NCBI RefSeq assembly: GCF_901933205.1
Contig: NC_044574.1
Span: forward strand, 18,151,733 to 18,215,732
From: Camarhynchus parvulus
Lineage: Eukaryota > Chordata > Aves > Passeriformes > Thraupidae
Direction of reading: 5' to 3'
Length of the DNA stretch: 64,000 bases
Shown: positions 48,401-61,029 of the stretch, piece by piece
How the letters are laid out: every line of letters begins with the position of its first letter
Numbering within the stretch: position 1 is the stretch's first letter
Made by a program: the position numbers and the translations under genes
Notes under the pieces: generated by a model
Databases searched by the model: none
Seen by the model: only the letters and a program-made list of their open reading frames with translations
What the model was told of the DNA's origin: nothing

Positions 48401-51400
48401 TGGTAAGTGATACTGTTTGGCAGCCTTGGTTTAGAAGTGCTGAAGTTATTTGCCTTTTGGCTTTGTAAGAAAGGAGCTCCAAAAAGCCACAAAAACCCAG
48501 TTTCCTTGCTCTAAATGTATCCCTTTCCTATAGCAGATCACTGTTACTAATAGTGCCTGTAAGAGTGACAAACAACAGTCAATCACAGGCACAGAGCAGG
48601 TCACTACTGCTTTCAGCTAGCTCAACATTGTAAACGAACAGTGTGAGATATGCTAAACCCCGCACAATCCACAGTAGTTTGATTTTGAATGTCACGTTAC
48701 AAGAGTTTACACGTGTGGTAACCTGCATATAGAATAACCCAATTTGGCCTTTTTTTTCCTATCTGTACATAAATAGATACTTTTTTTTTTTTACACAGTG
48801 ACAGCCACTGCCTCTTAAACCATTTTCTTTTGTTGCATTTCCTTAGAAACACAAATCTTGTTCCTTGGCAGCAGTTGCTGTAAGTGCTGTACCACATGCC
48901 CAAACTAGTTCTCACTCACAGCTTTAATTCACAGTAAGTGGCACGAAAAGAGGTCAACACTTCTCAGAAACCACTTTCAGTTCTTTGCTGCTTCAGTATC
49001 TATTCTATAAAGCCATCCGCCCTAACAGAAAGAAAGTTGTTTCTTTTATTGTGTCCCTTGCTTTTTTATTATTGTCATCTTTATGGAATGGGCTGCAGAA
49101 TATATCTGATGGAATAAAAGAAGTTTATTCCTGAAACCACATTCCTTGTCTCCCTTTTGCAAGATCCTAAAAACATAAGTAAAAAAAAAACCAAACCAAA
49201 CCAAAACTTTCTGCTGCAAAAACAAAATGGCCCTTTCTTTTTCTGTGCAAAAAGACTTTAAATGAATGGCATCTTGCAACTCAGTGTCAATCACCGGGTC
49301 TTACTTTCAGTTCAATTTACTTGCTTACAGAATGATTATTTTTTATTAATCCAATCAAGACATCGAGGAGGTTGAAAATCAAACAGTCTTCTTTTTGCTA
49401 TGATGCATCACTGGCAAGAGGAATGGCCTTGCTGACAATATTTTTCTGTCACATTTGCCTCTACAGCTTCACTGCCTTCTCTGTGATCAATGAAAACAGA
49501 TTTTGACCTCGTCTATTTCATTTCAGACCATATTCTGCCCTGAGGCACACGAGTACAACCTATCATAGTTATAGTGGCAATTGGGGCAGAATTTGTTCCT
49601 TTCCTGACAATTCAATATGTGATTCATGAACCAGAATTGAATCCAGTTCTCCTTTCCTAGAGCTCCTCTGGTTTTTGGCATCAGTAAAAAAATCAGCAAA
49701 GATGAATTTATGTTGGTCATATCAGCAGAACTGGCTGGGTAGTCAATAATCTGACTGCTCAGCAAGATGCTACCTGACCAAAAGTTTGTTACTGTATTTT
49801 ATTTACACATTTTATTCTGTAGTCTGCTTGCTTGCTTGCTTCACTTCTCCCTCTGTTGTTTAACTAATGGGATCATAAGATTTGGACAAACACCTCCTAG
49901 TTTTGAACATTTCGGATTGGCTTAATAAAGCAAACCTAAAAAAAGATAATCCTCTCCACAATCACCACCTTAAAAAACACACCCCTGCCGCTAGACATGC
50001 AATACGTGCTGTATTCACAGGGTACGCAGTTGCAGGCAATAACTGGATGACCAAGTTTCTCATCAATCCCCAAGACCATGGACCACTTTTGAAACTACAG
50101 GCTCCATTTCTATTCACACGTGACTCTACGTGCCAACACCTGCATGTGCTCTTTCAGACAGCGCTGTACAGCTGAGGTGAGCACACTTCAGCACACGCAG
50201 TCTCACAGGGACACACAGCAGTGCCATCTGAGATGGGCAGCACCCCAGCACACCTCTGCTCTGGGGCACTCCTTCTGCACCACCCACACAGTAGGAGAGC
50301 CTGTTCTAGACCACTCTGGGAGCACTGGCACTCCAGAGCCAATACCAGGAGCTCTTTTTGAACCCTGGAAGTCCCCAGCATCTCAGTGTCTCAATCAGGA
50401 CGACAGGCATTGCATGCGTAGATTGGATAATGATTTTCTGTAGGACTCAGTTCTCAAGCAGAGGCAAGATTTACATCACTTTGAAAACCACATGCAAGAC
50501 ATCTAATGAATTGCATACAGGAACCTAATCTGTAGAAAATTTGATGTACAGTAAAAATAAACTCCTTAATAGAACAAAAGCACTAATCAACATATTGCAT
50601 ATTAGGCCTGCAAAGCGCCAATTATCTGATGAAGAGAAGTAATACCACATAGTTCCAGTTTCCTCAGTTATTTAACTATTTATGTCAATGGAAATCAAGG
50701 AAAACAATGCCTATGGAACCATACATGAAAATACACATGAAGGATTTCAGCCAACATTTCAGTTTAGATTTGAATGTAAGGAGAAAAAAATTATTCAACA
50801 ACAAAACAACAAATATATAGCTCAGGACCTCCAAGTCCTGCTGCATACTGCTATTGTACTGGTTACAAGAAAACAATTTTTGGAAGCAAATTATTTTAAT
50901 TTCCCTTACCATTTAAGAAAAATGCATTCAAAGCAAAACACAGAGCCTGATCCTGCCCTTCTGCAACCCCATCAATAGCAGCCTTACCACAAACTCCAGT
51001 GAAGCAGGATTTATCCTTTCCCATGGGCCATGCTCTGAGTCCTTAATTCAACACCTTATTCACCAACTTGTTCCGTGAGATTAGCTGTGGTTTCAAGTGT
51101 TCTTCATTCAGAGTAATGGGTCTACAAACACCCTCTTTCTCTGTATTGCCAAATTGAAGAAGATATGAACAATTTGGGGAACATTACCAAAGGCTCAGAG
51201 AGAACATAAGTATCTTCTGTGGGGTTTTCTTTGGAGTAAGAGAGCTTCCTGAGTTTGAAAATCAGGCTTGTAATGAAATAAATAGAACTCCCTTCTCTTC
51301 CTTGCTTTTTTTCAGGTAACATGACCTAAAAAAGGATTTGCAGATACACTGGGAGAGGAGAGAGAGCAATCTTGCAGTTATTGGATTTTTGTTTATTTTC

Positions 51401-51700
51401 TGCATTTATTTCAGAGAGTTTCTCAAAATTTTCAAACATCTGTCAATCTTATAAGGTTCACCTTTTCCAAGTGCAATGTGTCTAGCTTAATTTCCTTTTA
51501 TTTCTTAGTATATTTATTGCACTTACTAATAATTACCTGAATGCCCACATAGTGCTTTAAATGGGGCTGCAAATATCCCCTTGATCACAATCAGCAAAAA
51601 GCTTCTCCTCCTAGAGGGAAATAACACCCAGCACAACTTTTCAATCTACTGTTTGCTGTTTTTTAAAACTGCAGGAAAACTTGTGCCTGCAGGGCTGAGC
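42450..51700. other. Upstream flanking DNA with scattered microsatellites
   Basis: Contains A15 (46506-46520), a T-run (48780-48792) and (TGCT)4 (49824-49841). No convincing exon is seen. This is the interval where a mammalian-style alternative first exon of PPARGC1A (about 13-14 kb upstream) would be expected. I did not find a sequence that I could equate with it. Confidence 0.5.
49824..49841. repeat. (TGCT)n microsatellite
   Basis: Four consecutive GCTT/TGCT units within pyrimidine-rich sequence. Confidence 0.85.
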
Positions 51701-51800
51701 CCTGTTCCAGGGCAGCCAGGCAGAGCAGGAGGGGTCTGTGTGCCGCACCGGAGCCACGCTCGGAGGCAGAGCACGGGAGCGACCCGCCTGCCAGAAATGC
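51701..51800. promoter_or_regulatory. Isolated CpG-dense patch about 16 kb upstream of PPARGC1A exon 1
   Basis: Seven CpGs fall within about 45 bp (51743-51786), embedded in AT-rich DNA nearly devoid of CpG. In birds such patches often mark promoters or enhancers, or young insertions. No splice donor or ATG arrangement proves an exon. A link to PPARGC1A is positional inference only. Confidence 0.3.
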
Positions 51801-54252
51801 TGATTCACTGCAGCCACTGAAGAGGTGGCTCAGTAGCCAAGCTGGGGGGAAGATGGCACAGAGCAGGGGGGCATCTCCATTAGTACAAATAAATAAACAG
51901 GAGACAATGCCAAAGCTGTTGCAGAAGCTGGATTCCCTGATATCTCTGCTTAATACATGCGTGTTAGTTCATTTATTGGAACAAAACCTGTTAATACAGC
52001 TCAAGCCATAGGGGGACAAAAATACTTGCAAATGCACAGAAGTCATGTAAATCAGAACTGCTGCTCTATTTTACAAGAAATTTTCTCCATTAATTAATTT
52101 CATGACTTAGAGCAAATGAGCATGGTTAGAAACAGGGGACCCTGCTGATACCAATCTCACAGCATAGGATACTTTCCTTCCCCTCTCTCAGATATATAGC
52201 AGATGTACGCCCTGGCTCAGATCCAGGTGTGGGCTGGGTACTTTTGTGGCTAAAACACTACCTTCTAACCTGGTTAAGTCTTACTAGTAACTTTTTCTGG
52301 TTTGGAGTTAGAAAATATCCCATAAATCCTCCAGGATTTTAAAATCCAAATTCTCATAGTTGTCACATTTATAATTAGAACGATCTGATACGACTGGCAT
52401 TAGTGTGAGGTAGGAACATATCACAGAGGGCCAAGCAGACAAACTAAAATATTTCTCACCGTTAAAAAGGGAATTCTTCCAAGTAGAAATGTCAGTTGAG
52501 TCACAAGGGCTCTGTGCAAAAGTAGCACCTCTTCATCCTCATACCTACTCTTAGAAAGTCCTGTACTGCTGCCTAACTTAGCCCAACAGACCACACCACC
52601 TACCAAAGCCCTGTCAACAGCTCTGGCTCCCTGTGCTAACCCCAGATCTTCCTCCAAGAAGAAGATTACTTTTCTGTAAGTGCAGGTTATTTCAGAGCTA
52701 CCTGTAACACCCCCAAGCCCTAAAGACAGCATCTCTGTTGATACTGCACACAAGAAGATATGCCTCCACACTGAAAAAATGATGTTTGATAAAACATTTT
52801 GTCACAGTATTCCTGGATGCAGAACTTGTTGCAAGAGTAACCTTCCTGTGTGCTGCTGAAAGTACTTTTCAAGTTGTTTACCCCCGTATTGGAGAATGAG
52901 AAAAAGAAAGTAGGAAAGAAAGCGAAGAAAGGAGAGAAGGAGGAAAGGATGGAGAGTACACTATTGTAGTTAGTGAAAAAGCAAACAAGCCAGCAACAGA
53001 CAAAATGAGAACAGCTGTAAGGAACCTGGCAGCACCAGCATTTTGAGGGAAACAATAAAGAGGAGCCTGGAAGACAAGAGAAAGTCTGGATGCAGATACT
53101 AATTTTTCTTTTTTTTCCTGGAAGAGGATTTATGATGCTAGATTTTGGTTGACTCCTAATACCCACACCTGGATAAATACAAATGAAATTAATTTTACAG
53201 CTGCAATCTTTCCACATTTTGAACATGGTGATTTGCAGTACAAAACCCTATCATGAGGTGTCAAAAAGGAACATAAAACATAACATGCAATATTTTTTGA
53301 AAGACATCAGTTGTAATTACATGAAACCAAAGCAAGCTGCTCCAGGGAGAGGTGGAAGGAGTCGCACAGCAGAGTGCCTGGCCCACGGTGCAGATGGCAA
53401 AGCTCAGGCCAGGCAAATACAGTGGAAAGGCCACAGGAGCTCACATATATCAAATAATAACAGGGATGTGTCTCTTCCTTCTGCCATCCAGTCACTGAAA
53501 TCAGTGGGAAAGCAGCACAGAGATGAAAATGCTGTGATCAGGTATTAGGTTAGACTTTCCTACATGACCTGAGATTACAACCATCATCCCTCATCCCTCT
53601 TACTTCCACATGACAACACTGATCCCCCTTATATCCTAAACTAAGTCACTGGTCGCAAAAGTTTTACTAGCACAGTATGGGCAGTCTTCATTCCAATGTA
53701 TTTAATTTTTCTTGAAAATCAGTAGTAACTGATCTGTAACACAGACTTGGTATTAAAACGCACCACTGATGTGTGAAGAGATGGTGATACTCCTCAAAGA
53801 AAACATGAAAAATTTCAGAATACTATGTCTGAGAAACAAGGTGTGATACTTATTTCAGAATTAGGTCAGGAGCAGTTTATCTGCTCACAGTCCTTCCTCT
53901 CACACCATGACCAGACTGGCAAATTTTCCTGTTTCAGTGCTTGGGAGAACCAAAAATGTTGCTATCCTTTAGTCTCTGTACCATACCTACAAAATACATC
54001 TCCAGGAACGTAATATTTTCCTTGTTGGCTTCTGCTGGTGAGGGTCATATTATTAATGTATTTGGCTGACCTTCCTTCAGCCAGACTTTCCCACAACAGG
54101 TGTGGAGACCTACAAACTGGACACATTTGTACCAAAAAAGCATCAGGTCCTTTACAGCATAAAATCCATGATTTCATAAAATGGGTCAGTGCTGAAGAAA
54201 AGTCTCTTTTCTGGGAATTAAAATAGGCAATTTGCTTTCTGGTATTTCACCT
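51801..54252. other. Upstream flanking DNA, no gene recognised
   Basis: Noncoding-looking sequence. A purine-rich stretch at 52895-52950 creates a 168-codon minus-strand open frame rich in Phe/Ser/Cys with no domain. Confidence 0.55.
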
Positions 54253-54654
54253 TGTCGGGACCCAGGACACACCTCTGGCTGTCCAGGACACCAGGACCCC
54301 TGCTAGGGGTCTCAGAGACCCTGTCACAGAGCCCAAGACACCTGTGGTTTTGATTATGACCCATGGAGCAAATTACCAACCTTATATGAAGATCAGCAAG
54401 CCACAACAGTTTAGGTAGAATAATAGTGAAATTATCACGGGCTGGAAAAGAAGACTTTGGGTTTTTTGGTATGGGGGTTCAGGAGGCAAGATGGAGGGAA
54501 CTGGGTGTGTCCAGCCTTTCTCCTTCTTCTTCTTGGCCTTCATCTTCTGCTGTGATGTTAGCACTTGGGAATTGGTTTAGAATATAGGTGCACTGTCCAA
54601 CATGGGTGATAGGTATTGGAAGGTAAAGGTAAATATGAAATACGTAATTTGTGG

Positions 54655-54661
54655 TATAAGA
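54655..54661 (+). promoter_or_regulatory. LTR promoter TATA box
   Basis: TATAAGA, about 100 nt upstream of the LTR polyadenylation signal, directed rightward and away from PPARGC1A. Confidence 0.65.
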
Positions 54662-54755
54662 GACAGCGCAGCCTTGGGAGCGGTCGGAGAGCGTCGTGGC
54701 TGCCTTGCTGGTCAGACCTCTGTCTGCCAGGGAGAAAATTCTGTAGATAAGACTT

Positions 54756-54761
54756 AATAAA
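54756..54761 (+). terminator. LTR polyadenylation signal AATAAA
   Basis: Canonical AATAAA between the CpG-rich start region and U5, as expected for the R region of a retroviral LTR. Confidence 0.7.
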
Positions 54762-54875
54762 CAACCTGAAGACCGAACAACAAAGAGTCCAGTCTCATTC
54801 TTCAGAGCCTGGGGTCGCTCCCTGGACCACCCAACTCACCTCGGGGGCAGAGAACAAGCAGCCGACCCCGAGACA

Positions 54876-57800
54876 CCTGCCTCCCATATTATCACAAGCA
54901 TGACAAATTAATGGCTATAGCTATATTATAGCACCACTATGCTCTACACTGCCATGAACACTTGGAAGGATATTGCCCCTCTGAGAAGGCAAACCACTGC
55001 ACCAGCTTTCCTGGATAAACTAGGGGTAAACAGATGCCTTACAAACTACGAAGAATGACAAGCAATTTTTACAAATACACTGAAGAAAACTCTTTGTAAG
55101 GTTTGGGTTTTTGCTTGCTTTGGTTTTCAGTGTTAACACTTTGGGCACCTGATATTAATCCCTCCCATATTTCTCAGCTCTGTGTAGAAAGCACAGTGCA
55201 GTGCTACAGCTGCGGCATTTTGAAGTCTGCACAACATGCTGTACATGCCATTGCTTGACATTTTATTGACAACAAAGGCCCGCAGCACAGCAGAGCTTTT
55301 GGAGATGGGATTAACATAATGAACTCCATCTTCATGGCTTTTTCATGGCATTTCTTTATGAGAAAGAGTGGAAAAAGACCCAAACCAGAAACAAACAATT
55401 TTTTTAGTCTTTTACGACACAGTCCCCTCTGAAATAATTGTATAGTCCTGAAGGACAGAAAAGTCTGCAAGTAAAGGAGCACATTTGTACTTGTAAAGAG
55501 AATATAACTGCTGAAGAACTAGGGTGAAAAAGAGATACTGACCCTTCTACAAGTCAAGAAGAGCTCAAGTGTGGGGCCTGTACTAGTACCACACTATAGC
55601 TGATATAGTAAGCTCCATCATGAGATAGTAACATGAACAATACTGAGCGTTCCACATGGGACCTTCTACTACTCGGGATGGGCTGAAAGGGTCTTTCAGC
55701 AATGCAAACACCAATATTTCAAAACCCCTAAAAGTACATGTGCAACCCCCAGCAGATAATGCTTATTTCAGTCCCAAGTCAAATGGTCCTCATGCATGAG
55801 TAGTCCAGACAAACACAGCCACTGAACCCAGCCTATGTTTGCCAGATGTCCAGCCCATATTTGCAAGATGGCCCTAAATGCAGGAAAGAGAGTAGCACTC
55901 TGAGTAGGAATCAGCAATTTTGTCTGCAAACTCTGATCTTCCCCTCTTAAAGCTTCAAGAAAACTCTTCAATGAAAAAGTGCTTGGCAGAGTTTCCATCT
56001 GTTCTTGGCTGGACTCACTAGCCAAGTCTGAAGCACACAGAGCTTTGCTTTATTTTTTTTCCTGGTATGTAAGTAAAACTCTACAATATTGCTGCTTTTT
56101 ACAGAATGAAGTAGAGCAATCACACAGCCATCAGTCCAGCCTAACTGTAGCTGCTAAAAAATTAATTTAGACAATTAGGAATTATGGTTTCTGATTTTTG
56201 CACTTTCTTTCTTTCTGTCTTTCTTTTTTTCTTTCTTTCTGTCTGTCTTTTGTTTTGGTCTGTTCCTTTTTTGAAGTCCTGTATCCCAGCCTTCCTTTTG
56301 TAGCCTTCTACAAACACCTAAAAGAAACTAAGTATCTACATGAGTAACTTATTCAGAACCTGGGCAACAACAAAAGAACACAGCAATTTGGTATGACCTC
56401 GAACAACAACTTAATCAAATTAATGCTGCAAAGGTGCCTTAGTAAGAGATCAAAGAAAAAAGATCACAATAGTCACCAAATAACCTGTCTGCAGCTGAAT
56501 TCTTGGCTTTAAGCTAACATATTGTATCCACTTAGAAATTAAAAGCTGCAACCTCAACATGCCCAAAAATGGGGCAAATTACTCTGGTCACTGCTGAAAT
56601 AATGGGTGTTGAGCACCCGCCCTAAAAGTTCTGCCAGTTTGCAGAATCATAACTCAATTTCCCTAGGAAGTTCTGAGATGCTTTCTGAAAACCAAACCTC
56701 CACCCTGGTTCACAACCTTTGTTTAAGGAAGACAAGTAATCTACATTGTGAAAAGAGGCTGTGTTCATTTTCCTGCTATACTTTTCTGTGACCTGAACCC
56801 TCAGTTATATAAGAGTGGGAAGCATGGACAATTCATTCTTAATGCTAGCTCAGTCCTGGCCTCTCCTGGGCACTGGCTGAAAATAATACTAAACCATGCT
56901 GAATCATTTACAGTAGCTTTATGATGTGGATTATCATTCAACAAGGACTGACCTGACCCCATCACACTCATTTCATGCAGCAACACAGACTGGACTCCAG
57001 AATCTAACAAATGCCACCCACACTGGCACCAACACAAGTCATGCATTCATGCAGAAGGCTCACTCTAGAATAAAGTTGCTTCAAATTTATCCTGGTACTA
57101 TGCCTTCAGTAATTGTCATATCCCTGCCTCTTCTGTTAGCATAGACAGTGCTTTAAAACTATAAGCGATCAGACATATATATGCAGTCTTTTATTTCAAG
57201 CAGTTTCCCCACTCTTACTTTCAGAAGGGTAAAATGAGAAAATATGAGAAAAATTATGAGAAAATATTTTGTTAATCAATGCTTCCAGCATTTACATAGA
57301 TTTCTAATGCCTCTGCTAAAATAATGGTCCTTTATTCTGCTTCTTCCTCCAGAGAGAGATTCTGGTCACAAGGCATGGGAACAATTTACCTCCTCTTGGA
57401 CACACGAGATACTGTGCTACAGTGCAATGCAAAAATGTGAGCTCCTCAATCATGCAGGACCTGGTCATATGGCTGCCCACTGAATTCCTTCTCTTTCCAC
57501 CATCATAAAAGGGAGTACAAGATGCTGTTGCCATTTATATTCCACTGATTACACAAGCTATTTTCATGGCCGGACTCTGCTACTGCATTCCATCTCACAG
57601 GCTGAACAGATTGAGCTTTTTTAGTGGATTCTATTAAAATAGATGTTCGTTCCAATAGGACAAATTCATCAGGTAGGGAGCTTTTACAATGAGTCATTTT
57701 AAGGTAATCTTTGTACACATCCTTTTCAAATAGCCTGAGCTCTTTGAATGATAAAAGTGTACAAAAACAATAGAGGCTGTGAGTGGAGAAGAAACGTTTT

Positions 57801-60000
57801 AAAAGCTGGGTTTGTTAAATGTTAACCCAGAAAACAAAACTCTGTCTGATTTTAGATTGGATCTTTCTATGTGTATTCCCATCCCTACTGTTTTCTGTCG
57901 ACTTTTAAACTAAGGAAAACAAAGGGTTTAATTGCATTTTTACTCATGAACTGTCATTATCAATCATTTATGTTTTCTAGTGAACTCTTACACTAAATAA
58001 AAAGAGAATATAAGAATAAATCTTTTAAAAGCAATCAATTTTCTGCACATCAATCCCTGCAGGCCATGTGCTCATTAGTCAATAGTTTAAAATGAAAACA
58101 TCTGATCAAGGTAATACACCTGTTAAAGGAGCATAAAATTCCAAACCCAGTGGTAAAATATAAAGATTATGAACCCTCTTAAAGGAGTCATCAAAGTAAA
58201 CTATTACACAGATACATCTGCTTCATACCAGCACCCGTTCCATCAGTGCCAGTCACAATAAATGAGCATTAGGACAAACATTTCATAGAGCATCTGCAGA
58301 AAATAGGTTTTTTCCAAAAGTGAGTAATTCAGCTCAAGAAAAGAAACAAGTGATGGTTTAGCCTTGTGTGCACTTTCTAATAGAGAATCTCCAAGCAATG
58401 CAAACTATTACTGATCTGAGCTCATCACAAATCTGCACATTAGCAATTTATCAATCATGTTTTACAGATAAAGCAACTCCCATACATGATAGGCAGGGTG
58501 AAGTGACCAGCATGCCTGAGTGTGTTCAGACATGGGCTCAAGCACCGACTAAAGCTCACAGGGAATCAGTACCGTCACGGCTCCTATGATTATTACTGTT
58601 ACACAGTTCAACCACTTGTTTCCTACTCCAGTGGCTCTGTCTCTTACAGCTTTGCTGGAAGAGGGAACAAAGGCCCTCATCAGCATGGGCATTCCTGCAC
58701 TTTCACAGTGTGTCATTCTGCCTGCCTCTCAAGCAATACAAATCCCACACGGATGCTCTCTGCCAACATACTCACTTGTGCATGTGCTGTTGGTAGAGCC
58801 AAGGGGATTTTTTGTTTCTCTTTTATTTGCCTCTTTTTTTTTCTTTCTTTCTTTTAGTTTTTAATTCAAAAAAAGGGCGTTCAGGGCCCCATCTAAGGGA
58901 TTTTTCACCCCCTTCCAAAAGCCTATAGGCCCTTTGAGTCTCAGTTGTAATTAGTCTCCACCATGTTTGGTAGTGCTTGTGATCACACTTGGGTTTGGTG
59001 AAATGGAGGGAAGGTTGCTACCTGGAGTTCCTGCTCCAGACTTTCTCCACCTTTTTCCCTTTTTTCTTCCCAAGGTTTTGCAGACAGGAGAGGAAGAGAA
59101 ATATGGTTTCATGCAGAGGGCCAGGGGAGCAGCAGGATTTCTTCTTCATACAATACCTTTCTGTTGGCCTTCCTTCGGGCTCCCAGTCAAACCAGCAGCC
59201 AAACTTCTCTGGCTTCACAGCCCTGGGAAAGGCTTTCACAATGCTGAAATCACACACTGATTTCACAATCCCCCATCTTCCCTTTGTGCAAAAGAAAGCT
59301 GATAAATTTATACCACCCTGCTCACGAGTCCTACTGGAGGGGCACAGGGTGGCTGCAGGCAGCCCCCAAAGGGGGACAGCGAGTGTCTCATGCCCAGCAG
59401 CGCCTGGGCCCACGTGGGGAGGTCACTGTGAACCCCGTGCCACCAGTGTTTCCCTTTTTACTCCAGAAGCTGCTAGTGTAATGTTACCCTCTGTGTTACC
59501 ACATAAGTAATGCCACTCATGTGACCAGGATTTCCAGGTGTGGAATTTAAATTTTTCACACCTTTGATGTTACTTCATGAGGGGGAGACACCAGGCCCCA
59601 GTCCCCACCAGGAACCCAAGTTTTTTCACCCAGGATTCCTCACAACACAGCTTTCAACACATCTCTGAAGCGGCTGAACAGTCAGGGCCAGTCATGCTTT
59701 ATATAACACTGCATTTTTTGCATTGTTTTTGAAATGCCTGGTGCAGGTGTCAGCCTGTTTAAAGGGTACAGTCTGTGTGCACACCTCGCCTTCACCACAA
59801 GCGCAAGAATTGTTACCGCTCGGAACGCAGTGCCTTGGCGCTGCTGACATTTATATAGAACAGTGAAGTCTATTTTGCCAGCTATGACTTCAGCGTCATT
59901 CTTAATACCTTTAAAGATCAACCATAACAAAACAAAAAGGCTTCTGAATTTTACTGGCACGTGCTGACACAGGAAATATGAAATACGGGTACCTGTCATA
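54876..60000. other. Upstream flanking DNA, no gene recognised
   Basis: Contains a (CTTT)n microsatellite (56202-56250) and a pyrimidine run (58834-58860). AT-rich 57880-58120 (ATCAATCATTTATG, GTGCTCATTAGTCAATAG) has the look of a conserved noncoding element. Open frames at 58989-59510 lack domains. Confidence 0.5.
56202..56250. repeat. (CTTT)n / (CTGT)n microsatellite
   Basis: CTTT units with interspersed CTGT variants, about 50 bp. Confidence 0.9.
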
Positions 60001-60992
60001 ACTGATCCTTCATATTCTGGGAAAAAAAAAGGAGAAAAAAACCAAACAAAATAAAATTTTAAAAAATATAATAAAAGAGCAACCATAGAGAACTGCTCTG
60101 AACTGCAAGGCCACATGAAACAGAGGAATGACTCAAAAATAGCCTTGTCTGAAATAGAGCACCCAAGGTAAGTGTGGCGAGGGAGCGCTCCCAGGCAGGG
60201 CAGGGCAGGTGCCTGCTGCAGGTGTCACTCACAGGGTGAGAGAGCTGCTCTGGAAAGAAGGGGTTAATATTAGCCGTGTGTTATACTCAGTGATGCCTTA
60301 AATAATCATCACATGGCTCCTGTAATCTGTTCCATGCTGTCAGCACTGGGTTAGTCATAATAATATCAGATAAGAGCTGTTCAAAGTGACATACTAACCA
60401 ACATGAGAGCCACATGACTTTCCAGCTACATGGCTGCCCTTCACCCGAACTTTGGCTCACATAGTTTCATACCAGCACAAGGTGTGCTGGCGTCACAGCT
60501 CCTTCCCTGCACGGGCATGAAACCACCTGCCCCCAAGCACCCCACAGCCATCCCTGCAGAGGGGATGTTCTCCTGCTGAGACACCCTCTGGACATCCCCC
60601 TTCATTTTTTCTAAGCTGGCTGCAGGGTGAGAGAAGCACTTTTGGCACGTGGCATGCAGGGTGACTTTTCCTTTTTTTAACAGTGCTTCCTGCCTCTCCC
60701 CTGCCTCCTTTGTTGCAGGCAGCCAAGCAGAGGAGCAGAGAGGCACAGCAGCAGGAGGGACACGAGCTGGGGAGGAGGAAGGAGGCAAGAACAGGGGAGA
60801 AGAATATGGAGGGGTGCAGGTGCCACAAGGAAAAGCAGCAAGGCTATAAGGCTCTGCTGCAGGGAGGGCAAAAGTGGGCAAACTGCAGCAGTCAAAAGAG
60901 GGAAAGGAAATATTAGAAGCAGAGAAATTGGCGTGAGAAATTGCATTTTAAAAAAAAACACTGACAGAACTGGTTGTTGTATGCCTTTAAAG

Positions 60993-61026
<34 letters not shown>

Positions 61027-61029
61027 AAA
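60993..61029. repeat. (AC)6 followed by A26
   Basis: The dinucleotide repeat passes directly into a 26-base A homopolymer. No upstream SINE body or retrocopy is recognisable. Confidence 0.9.

Larger units (their letters stand above)
54253..54873 (+). mobile_element. Solo LTR of an endogenous retrovirus, about 0.62 kb
   Basis: It begins TGTCGGGACCC and ends CCCCGAGA(CA), forming near-inverted termini. The host word CACCT occurs immediately before (54248-54252) and at the right end (54874-54878), as a 5-bp target duplication; the terminal CA of the LTR coincides with the first bases of the right copy, so the right boundary is 54873 or 54875. Internal signals are in the right order: U3, a TATA box TATAAGA (54655-54661), a CpG-rich start region, AATAAA (54756-54761), then U5. 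There is no primer-binding site, gag, pol or env beside it, so it arose by LTR-LTR recombination. CpGs are largely undecayed, which suggests a relatively young insertion. I cannot name the family. Confidence 0.85.

Noticed and set aside
45000..52000. Mammalian-style alternative first exon (exon 1b) of PPARGC1A
   Set aside because: I scanned the minus strand for a short ATG exon with a phase-0 donor resembling the alternative N-terminus and found no convincing match.
52720..53226. 168-codon minus-strand open frame rich in Phe, Ser and Cys
   Set aside because: Composition comes from a purine-rich/pyrimidine-rich tract; no family resemblance.
54876..55500. Internal retroviral genes beside the LTR
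   Set aside because: No primer-binding site and no gag, pol or env-like frames on either side; the LTR is solo.
58989..59510. 173-codon plus-strand open frame
   Set aside because: Three overlapping open frames in the same stretch and no domain; a chance product of local composition.
60993..61029. SINE or processed pseudogene tail
   Set aside because: The A26 follows an AC repeat, with no retrocopy body or target duplication recognisable; best read as a microsatellite.
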